64,000 bases of DNA from positions 2,108,001-2,172,000 of the forward strand of contig NZ_CP091036.1 in NCBI RefSeq assembly GCF_021535135.1, written 5' to 3'. The stretch comes from Antarcticibacterium sp. 1MA-6-2 (GTDB taxonomy: Bacteria > Bacteroidota > Bacteroidia > Flavobacteriales > Flavobacteriaceae). Position 1 is the first letter of the stretch; each line of letters begins with the position of its first letter. Of the stretch, positions 26,991 through 37,586 are shown piece by piece. A program made the position numbers and the translations under genes. The notes under the pieces were generated by a model that saw nothing but the letters and a program-made list of their open reading frames with translations, made no database searches and was not told where the DNA came from.

Positions 26991-27775
26991 TGAAAAAAGG
27001 ATTTTTAATAGATATGGATGGAGTGATCTATGGAAATGACACCCTCATTCCCGGAGCCGATAAATTCATTGAACAGCTTCAAAAGAAAAAAATACCTTTT
27101 CTCTTTATGACCAACAACAGCCAGCGTACTCCTCTCGATACGGTGAATAAGGTGGCAAAAATGCGCATAAAGATCTCAGAAAAAAATGTCTATACCAGTG
27201 CAATGGCTACTGCTTCGTTTCTATCTTTTATGGAGCCAAAAGGTTCAGCTTACGTTTTGGGTGAGGGCGGATTAATAACCAGTTTGTCACAGGAGGGATA
27301 TATCCTTGTCAACAATAATCCCGATTTCGTGGTTGTTGGAGAAGGCAGAAATTTCACCCTGGAAATGGTAAACAATGCTGTAGATATGATCTTATCGGGC
27401 TCCAAATTAATTGCAACTAACCTGGATCCAAGTCCAAAGAAATCCGGGTGGACCAATTTGGGAATTAAAGCAGTAGTAGCGATGATAGAAGAGGCCACCT
27501 AGAAGAAAGCTTTTTCAGTTGGGAAACCCAGTCCTGTTATGATGCGATCTGCAAGAAAGTATTTGGGACTTGAAGCCAAGGAAACCATCATTATTGGCGA
27601 TACTATGGATACCGATATTTTAGGAGGAATTCAATTAGGTTACACCACAATTCTCACCCTCTCAGGAGTTTCTAAAAAGGAAAACCTGAATGATTATGCT
27701 TTTAAACCTGATATGATTGTAAATTCTGTGGCAGATATTGATCTGGAAAAAGTCTTATCTTTTCAGTCAGCTTAG
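26991..27775 (+). CDS. HAD-IIA (NagD/PGP-like) phosphatase (in-frame stop at an RCCGGY scar)
   Basis: A ~260-aa cytosolic sugar-phosphate phosphatase. Motif I is 'LIDMDGVIYGND', motif II 'PFLFMTNNSQRTP', motif III Lys in 'SPKKSGWTNLG', and motif IV 'IIIGDTMDTDILGGIQLG'. The family run 'ATGKKAFSVGKPSP' is interrupted: TAG stands for Gly in ACCTAG (27497-27502), where ACCGGC or similar is expected. Length is unchanged here, unlike the other scars. The stop at 27773 also lies in GCTTAGT (27770-27776); if that too is a scar the true end is 27796. Confidence 0.88.
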
Positions 27776-27816
27776 TATTGCTGAAGATCTTTAACCTAAG
27801 AATTGAAAACTATTAA

Positions 27817-28713
27817 ATGGAGATAAAGGCTGTATGCTTTGGGGAAGTACTATGGGATATTTTTCCAGATGAAGAACGAATTGGAGGTGCCCCGTTAAAT
27901 GTTGCTTCCCGGCTAAGCTCCTGGGGGATCAATGCTGAAATGATCAGCAGCATAGGAAATGATAAGAAAGGAGAAGAAATTCTTGCTTATCTGAAGGGTC
28001 AGAAAGTTTTCGTTCAAAATATAACGACGGATCCGGAATATCCTACAGGTAAGGTTCAAGTTACCCTGAGTAAGAGTGGATCGGCAACTTACGAAATTGC
28101 GTATCCTTCGGCCTGGGATAAAATTAAACTCACTGATGGAATGCTAAAATCAGTTGAACACGCCAATGCTTTTATCTTTGGAAGTCTTGTTTGTCGTGAT
28201 GAAGTCAGCCGTGATACCTTATATACACTTCTGGATTCTGCTACTTATAAAGTTTTAGACATAAACCTTCGGCCACCGCACTATGAGCTTGATGTTCTAA
28301 ATAATTTAATGCAAAAAGCAGATTTTATTAAGTTTAACGATGAGGAATTATTTGAAATAGCCGAAAAGCTTGGCTCCCCATATAATTCCATGGAACAAAA
28401 TCTTGAATTTATTTCTGAAAAAACAAATACACCTTCCATTTGTATAACAAAAGGCAGCCACGGTGCAGTATTATTAACTGAAGGAACACTGTACTACAAC
28501 AGCGGTTATAAGGTGAAGGTAAAAGATACGGTTGGCGCCGGAGATTCTTTTCTTGCAACTTTAGTAGCCAAATTATTACAAAAAGAAAACCCTCAAAAAG
28601 CTATTGATACCGCCTGTGCTGTGGGAGCACTTGTTGCCAGCCATAAAGGTGCAAACCCGAATTTAACGGAGGAACAGATCAAAAGTTTTATGTTTCCGCT
28701 GGAGGGTTCTTAG
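27817..28713 (+). CDS. PfkB-family carbohydrate kinase (fructokinase-like)
   Basis: A 298-aa ribokinase-fold kinase. 'FPDEERIGGAPLNVASRLSSWG' (sugar-binding Gly-Gly), 'DINLRPPHY' and the C-terminal 'VKDTVGAGDSFLATLVAKL' with the catalytic Asp are clear. The mix is close to fructokinases. Placed after a sugar porter and a HAD phosphatase, it most likely phosphorylates the imported sugar. A strong terminator follows. Confidence 0.9.
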   Translation: MEIKAVCFGEVLWDIFPDEERIGGAPLNVASRLSSWGINAEMISSIGNDKKGEEILAYLKGQKVFVQNITTDPEYPTGKVQVTLSKSGSATYEIAYPSAWDKIKLTDGMLKSVEHANAFIFGSLVCRDEVSRDTLYTLLDSATYKVLDINLRPPHYELDVLNNLMQKADFIKFNDEELFEIAEKLGSPYNSMEQNLEFISEKTNTPSICITKGSHGAVLLTEGTLYYNSGYKVKVKDTVGAGDSFLATLVAKLLQKENPQKAIDTACAVGALVASHKGANPNLTEEQIKSFMFPLEGS

Positions 28714-28847
28714 GTTTAAAGTTCCAAAATTCAACTTTTTTGCGAAAGTAAAGCTTGTTATAACCACGAGCTTAATACCATATTTGGAATTTGGTGCTTG
28801 TTATTTGGTATTTGATTCCAGGTCCTTGGGTATTTAAGAACTGGTAT

Positions 28848-28886
28848 AAAAAAGAACAGAGAACTTTTTGTCCTCTGTTCTTTTTC
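28848..28886. terminator. Bidirectional intrinsic terminator
   Basis: Stem AAAAAGAACAGAG / CTCTGTTCTTTTT with an 11-base loop, between the PfkB gene (plus) and the DJ-1 gene (minus). Confidence 0.88.
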
Positions 28887-28898
28887 TAATTTACTCCA

Positions 28899-29570
28899 CT
28901 AAAGGAACTTCAGAAGAGCTTTGGCAGCTTCTTTTGAAGAAGCGGGATTTTGTCCCGTGATCAATTTTCCATCAATGCGCACGTAAGAACTCCAGTCCTC
29001 ACCTTTGCTATAGTTCGCTCCCAATTGATTCATTTTATCCTCTACCAGGAACGGCACTACCTCTGTCAGCCCCACAGCTTCTTCTTCGGAATTTGCAAAT
29101 CCTGTAACGTCCTTCCCTCTTACGAGAGGCTCGTTGTTAGATTTCGTGTTTGCAAGAACACCCGGTGCGTGACATACGAAAGCCATTGGTTTCATATTCC
29201 TATAAAAATCCTGAATAAGATCTATGGACTTGAGATCCACGGCAAGGTCCCAAAGTGGCCCGTGCCCTCCCGGATAAAAAACTCCGTCATAATCGGAAGC
29301 CTCTATTTCTTCGAGCCTTCTGGTGTTAGCAAGTTTTTGTTTTAGCTCCTCGTCGGAATCAAAGCGTTTAGTCGCTTCTGTTTGTGCATCATCTTTTTCA
29401 CTTGAAGGGTCTATAGGTGGCTGTCCTCCTTTGGGAGATGCGAGAGTAACCTCCACACCTGCATCTGCAAGCACATAATAGGGAGCAGCAAATTCTTCTA
29501 CCCAGAATCCGGTTTTTTTACCTGTGTCACCAAGCTCATCGTGAGAGGTTAACACCATTAATACTTTCAT
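28899..29570 (-). CDS. DJ-1/PfpI family protein (Hsp31/glyoxalase III-like)
   Basis: A 223-aa class-1 glutamine amidotransferase-like protein. The nucleophile Cys is in 'PMAFVCHAPGVLAN', the acidic residue near the N-terminus in 'GFWVEEFAAPYYVL', and 'DGVFYPGGHGPLWDL' is the conserved loop. The family includes Hsp31-type chaperones and methylglyoxal-detoxifying enzymes. Monocistronic. The exact activity cannot be chosen from sequence alone. Confidence 0.9.
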   Translation of the reverse strand: MKVLMVLTSHDELGDTGKKTGFWVEEFAAPYYVLADAGVEVTLASPKGGQPPIDPSSEKDDAQTEATKRFDSDEELKQKLANTRRLEEIEASDYDGVFYPGGHGPLWDLAVDLKSIDLIQDFYRNMKPMAFVCHAPGVLANTKSNNEPLVRGKDVTGFANSEEEAVGLTEVVPFLVEDKMNQLGANYSKGEDWSSYVRIDGKLITGQNPASSKEAAKALLKFL

Positions 29571-29696
29571 AACAATTTTTTAGATTATATAATGACCGGA
29601 GAGCTCCGGCTTTTGTCAAAAATAAAATTACTGCCATAGGACTTTGGAAGCAAAGTTTTAATAAAAGTTTGGGTGCAAAGCCTTAGACTTTCCTAA

Positions 29697-29731
29697 AAAA
29701 GAAAAGCCCCGGTTCCCCGGAGCTTTAATTA
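29697..29731 (-). terminator. Intrinsic terminator of the MBG-repeat protein gene
   Basis: Read on the minus strand: AGCTCCGG, AACC-type loop, CCGGGGCT, then TTTTCTTTTTT. One mismatch in the stem. Confidence 0.7.
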
Positions 29732-29757
29732 TTATCTGATAATATCAGTATCAGATG

Positions 29758-32700
29758 TTACTCAACGATGATCTGTTTGTCGTAAGAGTTACCACGATCT
29801 GTAGTAAGTTTCAGGATATAAACCCCGCTCATCAAATTCTTACGTTGGAAACCGACTTCCTTTACCTCATGAGCTCTTACGCTACCGGAGAACAATCTGT
29901 CTACTTCTCTACCGTTAAAGTCAAATACCCTTAGTACCACAGCAGCATCTTCAATAAGGCTGAATCTTACTCTTGCCTCCTCCCTCACTGGATTTGGAGC
30001 AACTGCCATACTTTCAAGTATTTCGACTATTGGTTCTTCACTTGCAGTTACAGAAACTTTCTCTACAACTTCAGCGGTTTTGTTGTTTGCTTTTGGTTTG
30101 TGGATGACGATTGAGCCGCTAGCAAGGACTGTTGCGTCATTGGAATTTTCATCAGAAATCCACTGGTTATCGTAAAGAACTACTGAAGAATTGGATTTCC
30201 AGATTTTAATCCTGAGCTTATCTATTCCACCACCTCCGGAAATATCACCGTCAATAGCTATTAATAGGAATTTATGAGTACCCGCTCCATTTACAGTTCC
30301 AATTCCACGATAGGTTGCTTTTGCACCTGAAATCACAAGGGACATATCATCGTGGGACAAGCTCTTCAAGTGAAGATCTCCTGCCTGGAACTGGAAGTTT
30401 GTATTTCCATCCACCTCCGTCATATTATTCTTCCCGGTTTTATACTTCGCATTAAATCCGAAGTTAGCCTTTCCTTCTGCAGCTACCTGAGTACCTTGCA
30501 TATTACCCGGTAAAGAGTAAATCCAACCACCTCCGGTCACAAACCCACCATTTGGATCGTAAACTGGTAAGTATGCACCAGAACTTGAACATCCACCTCC
30601 TGCAACTGCAGTCACTTTGTACACATCGGAAGGCAGATTAGGAACTGTTACAGTAGCTATTCCATTAGTTGCTGTTATAGCGGTATAAGACTGTGCAAAT
30701 GTTCCTACATTAGTAGTGTTATATTCTGATAAAGTGAATGTTACACTTACTCCTGCTACTGCTTAGTGTTACCTGCGCTGAAAGCGTTGCTGTTGTTCCA
30801 AGTTGAACGGGGTTACTGCTTGCACTGGCATCGATGGTTACTCCCTGAATAGTTAATTTTGCCGGAATATAAATAAGTAAATAGTTGCTGCTTAAATTAA
30901 CGGTACCCTGCGTAATTTCATATTCACCAGCAAGTACTCCTGCTTCTTTTGATAATTCTCCAGAAAATGTATCACTATATACTAAGTTTCCACTTGTTAT
31001 TTGGAAAGTTAGTATGGGATCCTTCTGACCACAGAAAATACTTTTTGCATCAGCAGTGATCTCAACAGAACGTAGTCCGATAGAAAGATCTGCTGGTACA
31101 TAGGTCAAAGAATAGTTGCTGTTCAAAGTAACAGTTCCCTGCTGGATCTGGTAACTATCAACATCTTCTCCGGTCACTCTTGTTAACTCACCAGTGAAAG
31201 CATCGCTGTAAGCTAAACTTCCTTCTGTGATCTGGTAAGTAAATGCAGGATCAGCATCTCCATAAGTTTTGTTCTTTGCTTCAGCAGTGATCTCAACAGA
31301 ACGTAGTCCGATGGTAAGATCTGCTGGTACATAGGTCAAAGTATAGTTGCTGTTCAAAGCAACAGTTCCCTGCTGGATCTCATAGTCACCAACAGCGTCT
31401 CCGGACTCCCTGGTCAAATCACCAGTGAAAGCATCGCTGTAAGCTAAACTTCCTTCGGTGATCTGGTAGGTAAGTGCTGGATCAGCATCTCCATAAGTTT
31501 TGTTCTTTGCATCAGCAGTGATCTCAACAGAACGTAGTCCGATGGTAAGGTCTGCTGGTACATAGGTCAAAGTATAGTTACTGTTCAACGCAACAGTCCC
31601 CTGCTGGATCTCATAGTCACCAACAACGTCTCCTGACTCCCTGGTCAAATCACCAGTGAAAGCATCGCTGTAAGCTAAACTTCCTTCGGTGATCTGGTAA
31701 GTTAGTGCTGGATCAGCATCTCCGTAAGTTTTGTTCTTTGCATCAGCAGTGATCTCAACAGAACGTAGTCCGATGGTAAGATCTGCTGGCACATAGGTCA
31801 AAGTATAGTTACTGTTCAACGCAACAGTCCCCTGCTGGATCTCATAGTCACCAACAGCGTCTCCGGACTCCCTGGTCAAATCACCAGTGAAAACATCGCT
31901 GTAAGCTAAACTTCCATCGGTGATCTTGTAAGTAAGTGCTGGATCAGCATCTCCGTAAGTCTTGCTCTTTGCATCAGCAGTGATCTCAACAGAACGCAGT
32001 CCGATAGAAAGATCTGCTGGTACATAGGTCAAAGTATAGTTACTGTTCAACGCAACAGTCCCCTGCTGGATCTCATAGTCACCAACAGCGTCTCCGGACT
32101 CCCTGGTCAAATCACCAGTGAAAACATCGCTGTAAGCTAAACTTCCTTCTGTAATCTGATAAGTAAGTGCAGGATCATCCTCTCCGTATGTTTTGCTCAT
32201 TGCATCAGCTGTGATGGTGATTGCTCTTTCAGCAATAGAAAGAGCAGCAGCGGTGTTAGTAATCTCATAGTTAGCAAGAACAGCAGCAGGACTTAAAACT
32301 GCGGTAATTGCGTATGGACCTCCAGCAACAGTCTCTCCAGCTACACGACTGTAAGCAGCAGTAACTCCATCAGCAGAAAGGAAACCTGAAAGAGTTCCGG
32401 TGAAAGCCGGATCAGCAGAACCGTATTCTTTAATCTTATTAGCAACAACTACCGAAGCTTCTTTCTTAGTAATGCTTAGTGCTCCAGGAGTGTTAGTGAT
32501 CTCGTAATTTCCAAGTACAGTAGCAGGAGTTAAAGTTGCACTGATTGCGTATGGACCTCCAGCAACAGTCTCTCCATCTACACGACTGTAAGCAGCAGTA
32601 ACTCCATCAGCAGAAAGGAAACCTGAAAGAGTTCCGGTGAAAGCCGGATCAGCAGAACCATATTCTTTAGTCTGAGCATCTACAACTACGGAAGTAGCTT

Positions 32701-33739
32701 TCTTATTAACCGTTAAAATTGCAGCACTACTTGTAGTAGTCTTTACAGGATCACAAGCAGATAAAACTACACGATATCTGTAATTACTCATAGCAACTGT
32801 AGGCTTCGTAATAGATAAAGTAGTGGAAGTAACACCGCTATAACCTGAAAATGTTTCAATACTTACATCGGTATAATTCACGCCTCCGTTTTTACTTACC
32901 TGCCATTTATAGGAATCAACTGTTCCAGAAGCTTCAACTGTAAAAGAGGCATCTTGTCCATAAGTTATAGTTTGATTTGCTGGCTGTTTTGAGGAAGAAA
33001 TTGAAGGAGCGGTACACGCTAATTCATAATATCCAATAACTCCAAATTTAGGCCCATTTTTTCCCCCACTACCTGTATCTTCTATTTCACCACTATGGTT
33101 GGAAGAAATAAAAATATAATTTACACCTTGCAATGTTGTAACCGTTAGAGGATATGTGTATGAAAAGGATTGGTTATTAACGGAAACCGTTGCCGAATGA
33201 TTTGGAGTAGTAAAGGATGTAGTACCAATTGTTCCACCTAAGCCTGGGTATGTTCCCAATCCACTGAAATTTGAACACCCTCTGGCAAACCACTTGCGGT
33301 AAAAACTATTTCACCATCAGTAAAATAAGCCAATCCTTGATATTTTGATTGAACTCCATCCACAATAACAGTAAAAGCCACCCCAAGGTGACGCTCTTCA
33401 ATCGGGTATTCTATTCTCCAGTTACCATTCGCATCGACAGGAGTACCATGATAGCCGTGATGGTGATCGTGTGCGGGTTCTTCCTCCAGGTGGATGTCGA
33501 CAGTAGAATCCAGCGTCCATCCTGTACTATGTGATAATAGCTATTTCTCCCGGTGCATAATCAGCTTTGTCTGATGTTACTGTAGGAGTAGGCAACCCAG
33601 CATAAGCCTCCATATTGGAACTTGTAATCGTGGTCGTTTCAGTCTGCCCCCACCCCGTCGAGACGAAGAAAAAGCAGCCAATAAAAAAGAGGGTGAATTT
33701 TAGAAAATCCCCTCTAAGTAGGTGTAAAGATTCAGCCAT
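29758..33739 (-). CDS. Large secreted MBG-repeat protein with T9SS C-terminal domain (three RCCGGY scars)
   Basis: One ~1,325-aa protein as I reconstruct it. Order: signal peptide ('FFIGCFFFVSTGWGQ'); a domain with a His-rich loop 'HDHHHGYHG'; an Ig-like region; two MBG_2 (YGX type) repeats of the 'KEYGSADPAFTGTLSGFLSA' kind; six 77-aa MBG repeats of the 'KTYGDADPALTYQITEGSLA' kind; a C-terminal choice-of-anchor-like domain; and a type IX sorting domain ('APNPVREEARVRFSL', ending 'SGVYILKLTTDRGNSYDKQI'). Breaks at ACTATGT (33526), ACCTAAGC (33237) and GCTTAGT (30761) are all repaired by RCCGGY and join neighbouring frames in sense: Thr-Gly-Thr, Gln-Ala-Gly-Gly and Thr-Pro-Ala. Likely a cell-surface or adhesin-like protein. 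Confidence 0.82.
30850..32700 (-). repeat. MBG-domain tandem repeats, five near-identical 231-bp units plus diverged ones
   Basis: The phrase CTCAACAGAACG recurs at 31061, 31292, 31523, 31754 and 31985, exactly 231 bp apart (77 codons). The units in between differ by only a few bases. A sixth, diverged unit has Cys in place of the Tyr of the YGD motif ('IFCGQKDP'). Two further ~68-aa repeats of another MBG type lie upstream in the gene (about 32240-32700). Confidence 0.92.
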
Positions 33740-34328
33740 ACATTAAAAATTAAATAGTTGATATATAGATATTAAAAACGAGCATGCACATTGAACTTAT
33801 TTGGTGGGGAAGCAGCATAATAGTGTAAAAACAATCTGAGATCTTTGGAGAAGATCGCCAGAATTAGGGGAGGATTTTACAATATCTTTGGATTACTGCA
33901 AAGAAGCGAATTAACATTATTTTATTCTTGTTTTTAGAAAACTTTAAGGTTTTTCGAGCAATTGAATTATAATTTCGACAAAGGGCACAAAACATTATAA
34001 ATCAACAGGAAAGAAGAAGTAATTCCGTAGGAAAGAAGTCAGAATTTTTAAGAATTTGCTGTTTCTGGGACGTACATCTTGAGAATCTAACTGTTCATCC
34101 TTTCTTCTTCTCCTGTAACAATTCATCTTCTTGTAAATTCCAATAAATCTAACTGTTAGGAATAAAAAAGGAGAGATAGAGAAGGGATAATTCTTTAAAT
34201 GTTTTCGGCAAACCTGAAAGAAATCCTAAAGTAATAAACTTCCTTGCCAACCTCCCAGGGAAGATATATCTTATCTACTATCTCTGGAAAGGAAAATGCC
34301 CTTTATGAGAACAGTCAAAAATGTAACT
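33740..34328. other. Gene-free intergenic region (~590 bp)
   Basis: Lies between two divergent genes, so it should hold two promoters. I see only low-complexity purine-rich sequence and a 9-base direct repeat (CTAACTGTT at about 34089 and 34148). No coding frame, tRNA or strong hairpin is visible. Confidence 0.5.
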
Positions 34329-35882
34329 ATGGAAAATTTAAGCAAAAAAATATATAAGAAAGATTTTGTGAACGCCTTCCCAGGAGATGAAAGCGGAGAT
34401 CTTTCTCCACGGCAAACTCCGGGAATGATGTACAGCAAAGCTGTACCTACTCCTGTTTCAGAACCTAAACTTTTAGCGTGGACTGAAGATCTTGCTGAGG
34501 AATTGAACATTGCCAGTCCTACCCGGGAGGATATAGAAATCCTGGCGGGAAATCGGGTTACAGATACCATGCATCCATATGCCGCCTGCTATGCCGGGCA
34601 TCAGTTTGGAAATTGGGCTTACTAACTGGGTGACGGTCGTGCGATCACTTTGGGTGAATGGGAATTGAATGGAAAAAAATGGGAGTTACAACTTAAAGGT
34701 GCCGGACCTACAGCTTATTCGAGGCGCGCCGATGGTCGGGCGGTATTGCGATCTTCGGTTAGAGAATATCTTATGAGCGAAGCAATGCACCATCTAGGGA
34801 TTCCAACGACGAGAGTATTAAGTTTGGTTTCCACCGGAGATCAAATCCTGCGCGATATGTTCTACAATGGCAATGCAGCCTATGAACCCGGAGCTATTGT
34901 GATGCGGGTTTCGGAAAGTTTTATAAGATTCGGGAATTTTGAAATGCTTGCAGCCCGAAGAGAGATCCAAAGTCTCAAAAAGCTGGTAAATTGGGTGATC
35001 GACAGGTATTATCCGCACATCACAGGAGAAAACAAAATCATTACCTGGTACAAAGAGGTGATAGAGAAAACTGCGAAACTTATGGTGGAATGGCAGCGGG
35101 TAGGATTTGTCCACGGAGTGATGAATACTGACAATATGTCCATCCTGGGACAGACTATAGATTATGGCCCGTTCTCCTTTCTGGATGATTACGATCCCAA
35201 TTTTACTCCCAACACCACCGATCTTCCCGGTCGCCGATATGCCTTTGGAAATCAACCCTCAGTTGGGTACTGGAACCTCGGGAAACTTGGCAGCGGATTA
35301 ATACCGCTTTTCGAAGAGCAGGATGAGCTCGAGGAGGCACTAAAGACGTATGAAGAAGTTTTCTGGAAACAGTATTATATGATGATGGCCAATAAATTAG
35401 GTTTTGATGAAGTAACACAGGAAGACCGGACTCTGGTGGCAGAGTTTGAAAAAGTATTGGGAACGGTGAAGCCGGATATGACAATATTTTATCAGTTACT
35501 TACTCAGCTTCCGCAGAAAATAAACGGCAAAGAACAGATTTTGGATCACTTTGCTAAAAGTTTTTACGAGCATCCAAAAGATAGGGAAGAAAACATGTTT
35601 ACAGATTTGATCCTTCAGTATCAGGAAAGGCTAAAGAAGAATTCTATTTCCGCAGAAGAATCGGAGGGAAAAATGCAGAAAACGAATCCTCACTTTATTC
35701 TTCGGAATTATTTATTACACCAGGCAATTGAGGAATTGGAAAATGGAGAAAATATTTTGTTCGAAAAATTAAGAGTAGCTCTAAAAGATCCCTATTCGGG
35801 TAAAGATGACGAATTCTTTAAAAAGCGGCCGGAATGGGCAACACAAAAAGCTTATTGTTCCATGCTTTCCTGTAGCTCATAA
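34329..35882 (+). CDS. selO: SelO/YdiU protein adenylyltransferase (in-frame stop at an RCCGGY scar)
   Basis: A ~517-aa pseudokinase that transfers AMP to Ser/Thr/Tyr of target proteins. The motif 'YAGHQFGNWAGQLGDGRA' is present as 'FGNWAY', stop, 'LGDGRAITLG': GCTTACTAA at 34617-34625 stands where GCCGG(Y)CAA would encode Ala-Gly-Gln. Other motifs: 'ELQLKGAGPTAYSRRADGRA' (two blocks), 'GFVHGVMNTDNMSI' (catalytic), 'TIDYGPFSFLDDYDP', and the C-terminal 'LSCSS', whose Cys is the position of selenocysteine in animal SelO. The in-frame stop is not a selenocysteine site; it falls elsewhere. I infer a working gene. Confidence 0.9.
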
Positions 35883-36138
35883 TTCTGGTTAGTGACTTAG
35901 CTAAAAAACTCGGGTAACAGATTAGTCCATACCAGTTTTAATTATTCGCAAAAACCCATAATTTCCAGCAATATACTTAACCAATTGCCCTCTTAACTTC
36001 TTTAAATCAAACCTAGATCAGCAGTGTATTAAAGTAGAAATAAACCCGGTAAATATGATGAATATCATATAATTTAAAAGAGATATTTTCCATCTTTGAA
36101 TAGAAGTATTCAACCCTCTAACTCAAAATTTTCACGAG

Positions 36139-36285
36139 ATGAGCACACATAATTCACATCATTGGCAGAACTCCCATCCCTGGGAAAATGTAAAGAGTTC
36201 TGTAGAAGAAAACACCTGGAGTGACTATTTACTGGTTTTTGTATTTATTTTATTTCTGATCTTCCTTGGTGTAATAGCTGGATAA
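36139..36285 (+). CDS. Small single-pass membrane protein (48 aa)
   Basis: Starts at an ATG and encodes a polar, His/Trp-rich N-terminal half ('HNSHHWQNSHPWENVKSS') followed by one hydrophobic helix ('YLLVFVFILFLIFLGVIAG') ending at the stop. Hydrophilic N-terminus plus C-terminal anchor suggests a small membrane peptide. Not recognised. Confidence 0.55.
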   Translation: MSTHNSHHWQNSHPWENVKSSVEENTWSDYLLVFVFILFLIFLGVIAG

Positions 36286-36469
36286 TTGTTCTGTTACGAT
36301 AGTAGAAGATATCCCCCTCAGCTGTTCAGTTTTTTCTGCTAATATATTTTCGTACCATGTAAATTTTTTGACGTCTATATTCTCAATCCTTTGAGACATC
36401 CTGTTTTTATCAATTAATTTGCGTATATTGAATTGTAACACAAGGCATTAATCAACTAAAAGTTTCCAT

Positions 36470-36929
36470 ATGAAGACGAAAATAATTACTCTATTGGGGA
36501 TGGGATTTCTACTTCTGAGTTTTCAGCAGAATGTAAATGCCCAAATTTTACAGACTAAAAGTGAAATCCTGAAAGATTATGGCGAACCTTTTTCTGAGGG
36601 TGTTACAAAAAGTGGTGAAAACTATCTTTTTTATAAAATACCTGTCACTACAAAGAACAGTGGCACCTATGAGCAGCGAAGGGTTATTTTCCTTAAAAAA
36701 GGAGATGACGGTACAGAAACCTGTTACTTATGGGAAGATTATTGAGCCTTCTTCAGAAACCATCTACAATGTTTCTGCTTTTTCCCGGGACCTGGTAGAA
36801 ATTGGGGAATTCCAATGGAAAGACTATGGAAAAGGCATTATCTATGAAGTAAAAGAGGTAAAAGGAGTTTGTAAAATTACCGCCTGGTATGACAATTCTG
36901 TAGATCTCGTAAAAGCTTATAAACTATAA
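36470..36929 (+). CDS. Secreted hypothetical protein (one-base insertion)
   Basis: A signal peptide (1-24, 'LLLSFQQNVNAQ') is followed by ~128 aa that I do not recognise, with 'EILKDYGEPFSEGVTKSGEN', which resembles small periplasmic lipoprotein/SmpA-like folds. The frame breaks at GGG (36732-36734); with one G less it runs 'CYLWKIIEPSSETIYN' to 'VKAYKL' and a stop at 36929. A homopolymer error is the likely cause. No operon partner is obvious. Confidence 0.65.
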
Positions 36930-37054
36930 GAATCGGTCAGGCAGAATACATTTAGCATTTACTATTGCTGAAATTTTTGTTCAGCGTTCAGAAATTTTTT
37001 CCCTTTCGTTCTTTATAAAAAAAAAACGTTTTCTTCAACAATCTTAAGTTTAAT

Positions 37055-37438
37055 TTATTTATCCAGAAGCATCTTATATTCCAGAACCTTTTCGGGATTG
37101 GTAAGAGAAGTTTGAAAGAAGGTAATATGATCTGGACGCTCTGTGGGTAACATTACGGTTGTTGGAGAGGTTCCATTTCTCGAAGCACATTCATAAACCA
37201 CGTAGGATTCCTCATCATCATAATTAAAAATCTTTCTCTTAATAAAAAGAGTTTTAATCTTCACCTTATTTCCTGCCAGACTTTTAATTGTTATGCGTTC
37301 GTCATCAAAGGTTATAACCCTATCAATTTTTTCAACTTTAGAGGATGGGAAATATTGAGTTGAGAAACTGGTGAAGACGCCTTGCCCCGACATCGTTTTC
37401 GTAACCAGAAACAGAAGAAATATTATACTGATTTTCAT
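37055..37438 (-). CDS. Secreted hypothetical protein (127 aa)
   Basis: N-terminal signal peptide ('ISIIFLLFLVTKTMSGQG'), then a ~105-aa mature part with strands such as 'RITIKSLAGNKVKIKTLFIK' and 'SYVVYECASRNG'. No family recognised. It faces away from the IS110 gene and is separated from it by ~150 bases. Confidence 0.6.
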   Translation of the reverse strand: MKISIIFLLFLVTKTMSGQGVFTSFSTQYFPSSKVEKIDRVITFDDERITIKSLAGNKVKIKTLFIKRKIFNYDDEESYVVYECASRNGTSPTTVMLPTERPDHITFFQTSLTNPEKVLEYKMLLDK

Positions 37439-37586
37439 AAGTTTAAGATAGTAAAAAAAGGTACTGCGATAAAAAACAATCTTTTTTTTGTTTTTTTACA
37501 TGGAGTACGTGGCATTGTTGAAATGGAACAACTCTTAAAAAGGAGTTGTTTCCAATCCAACAAGCACAACACCAAAATCATTATTT

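Noticed and set aside
34617..34625. Selenocysteine or recoding at the selO stop
   Set aside because: The codon is TAA, not TGA, and lies in the AGQ motif; the family's selenocysteine position is at the C-terminus, where Cys is present.
36250..36441. Minus-strand 63-aa frame
   Set aside because: It overlaps the more convincing plus-strand membrane peptide gene, has no signal or family feature, and looks like a shadow.
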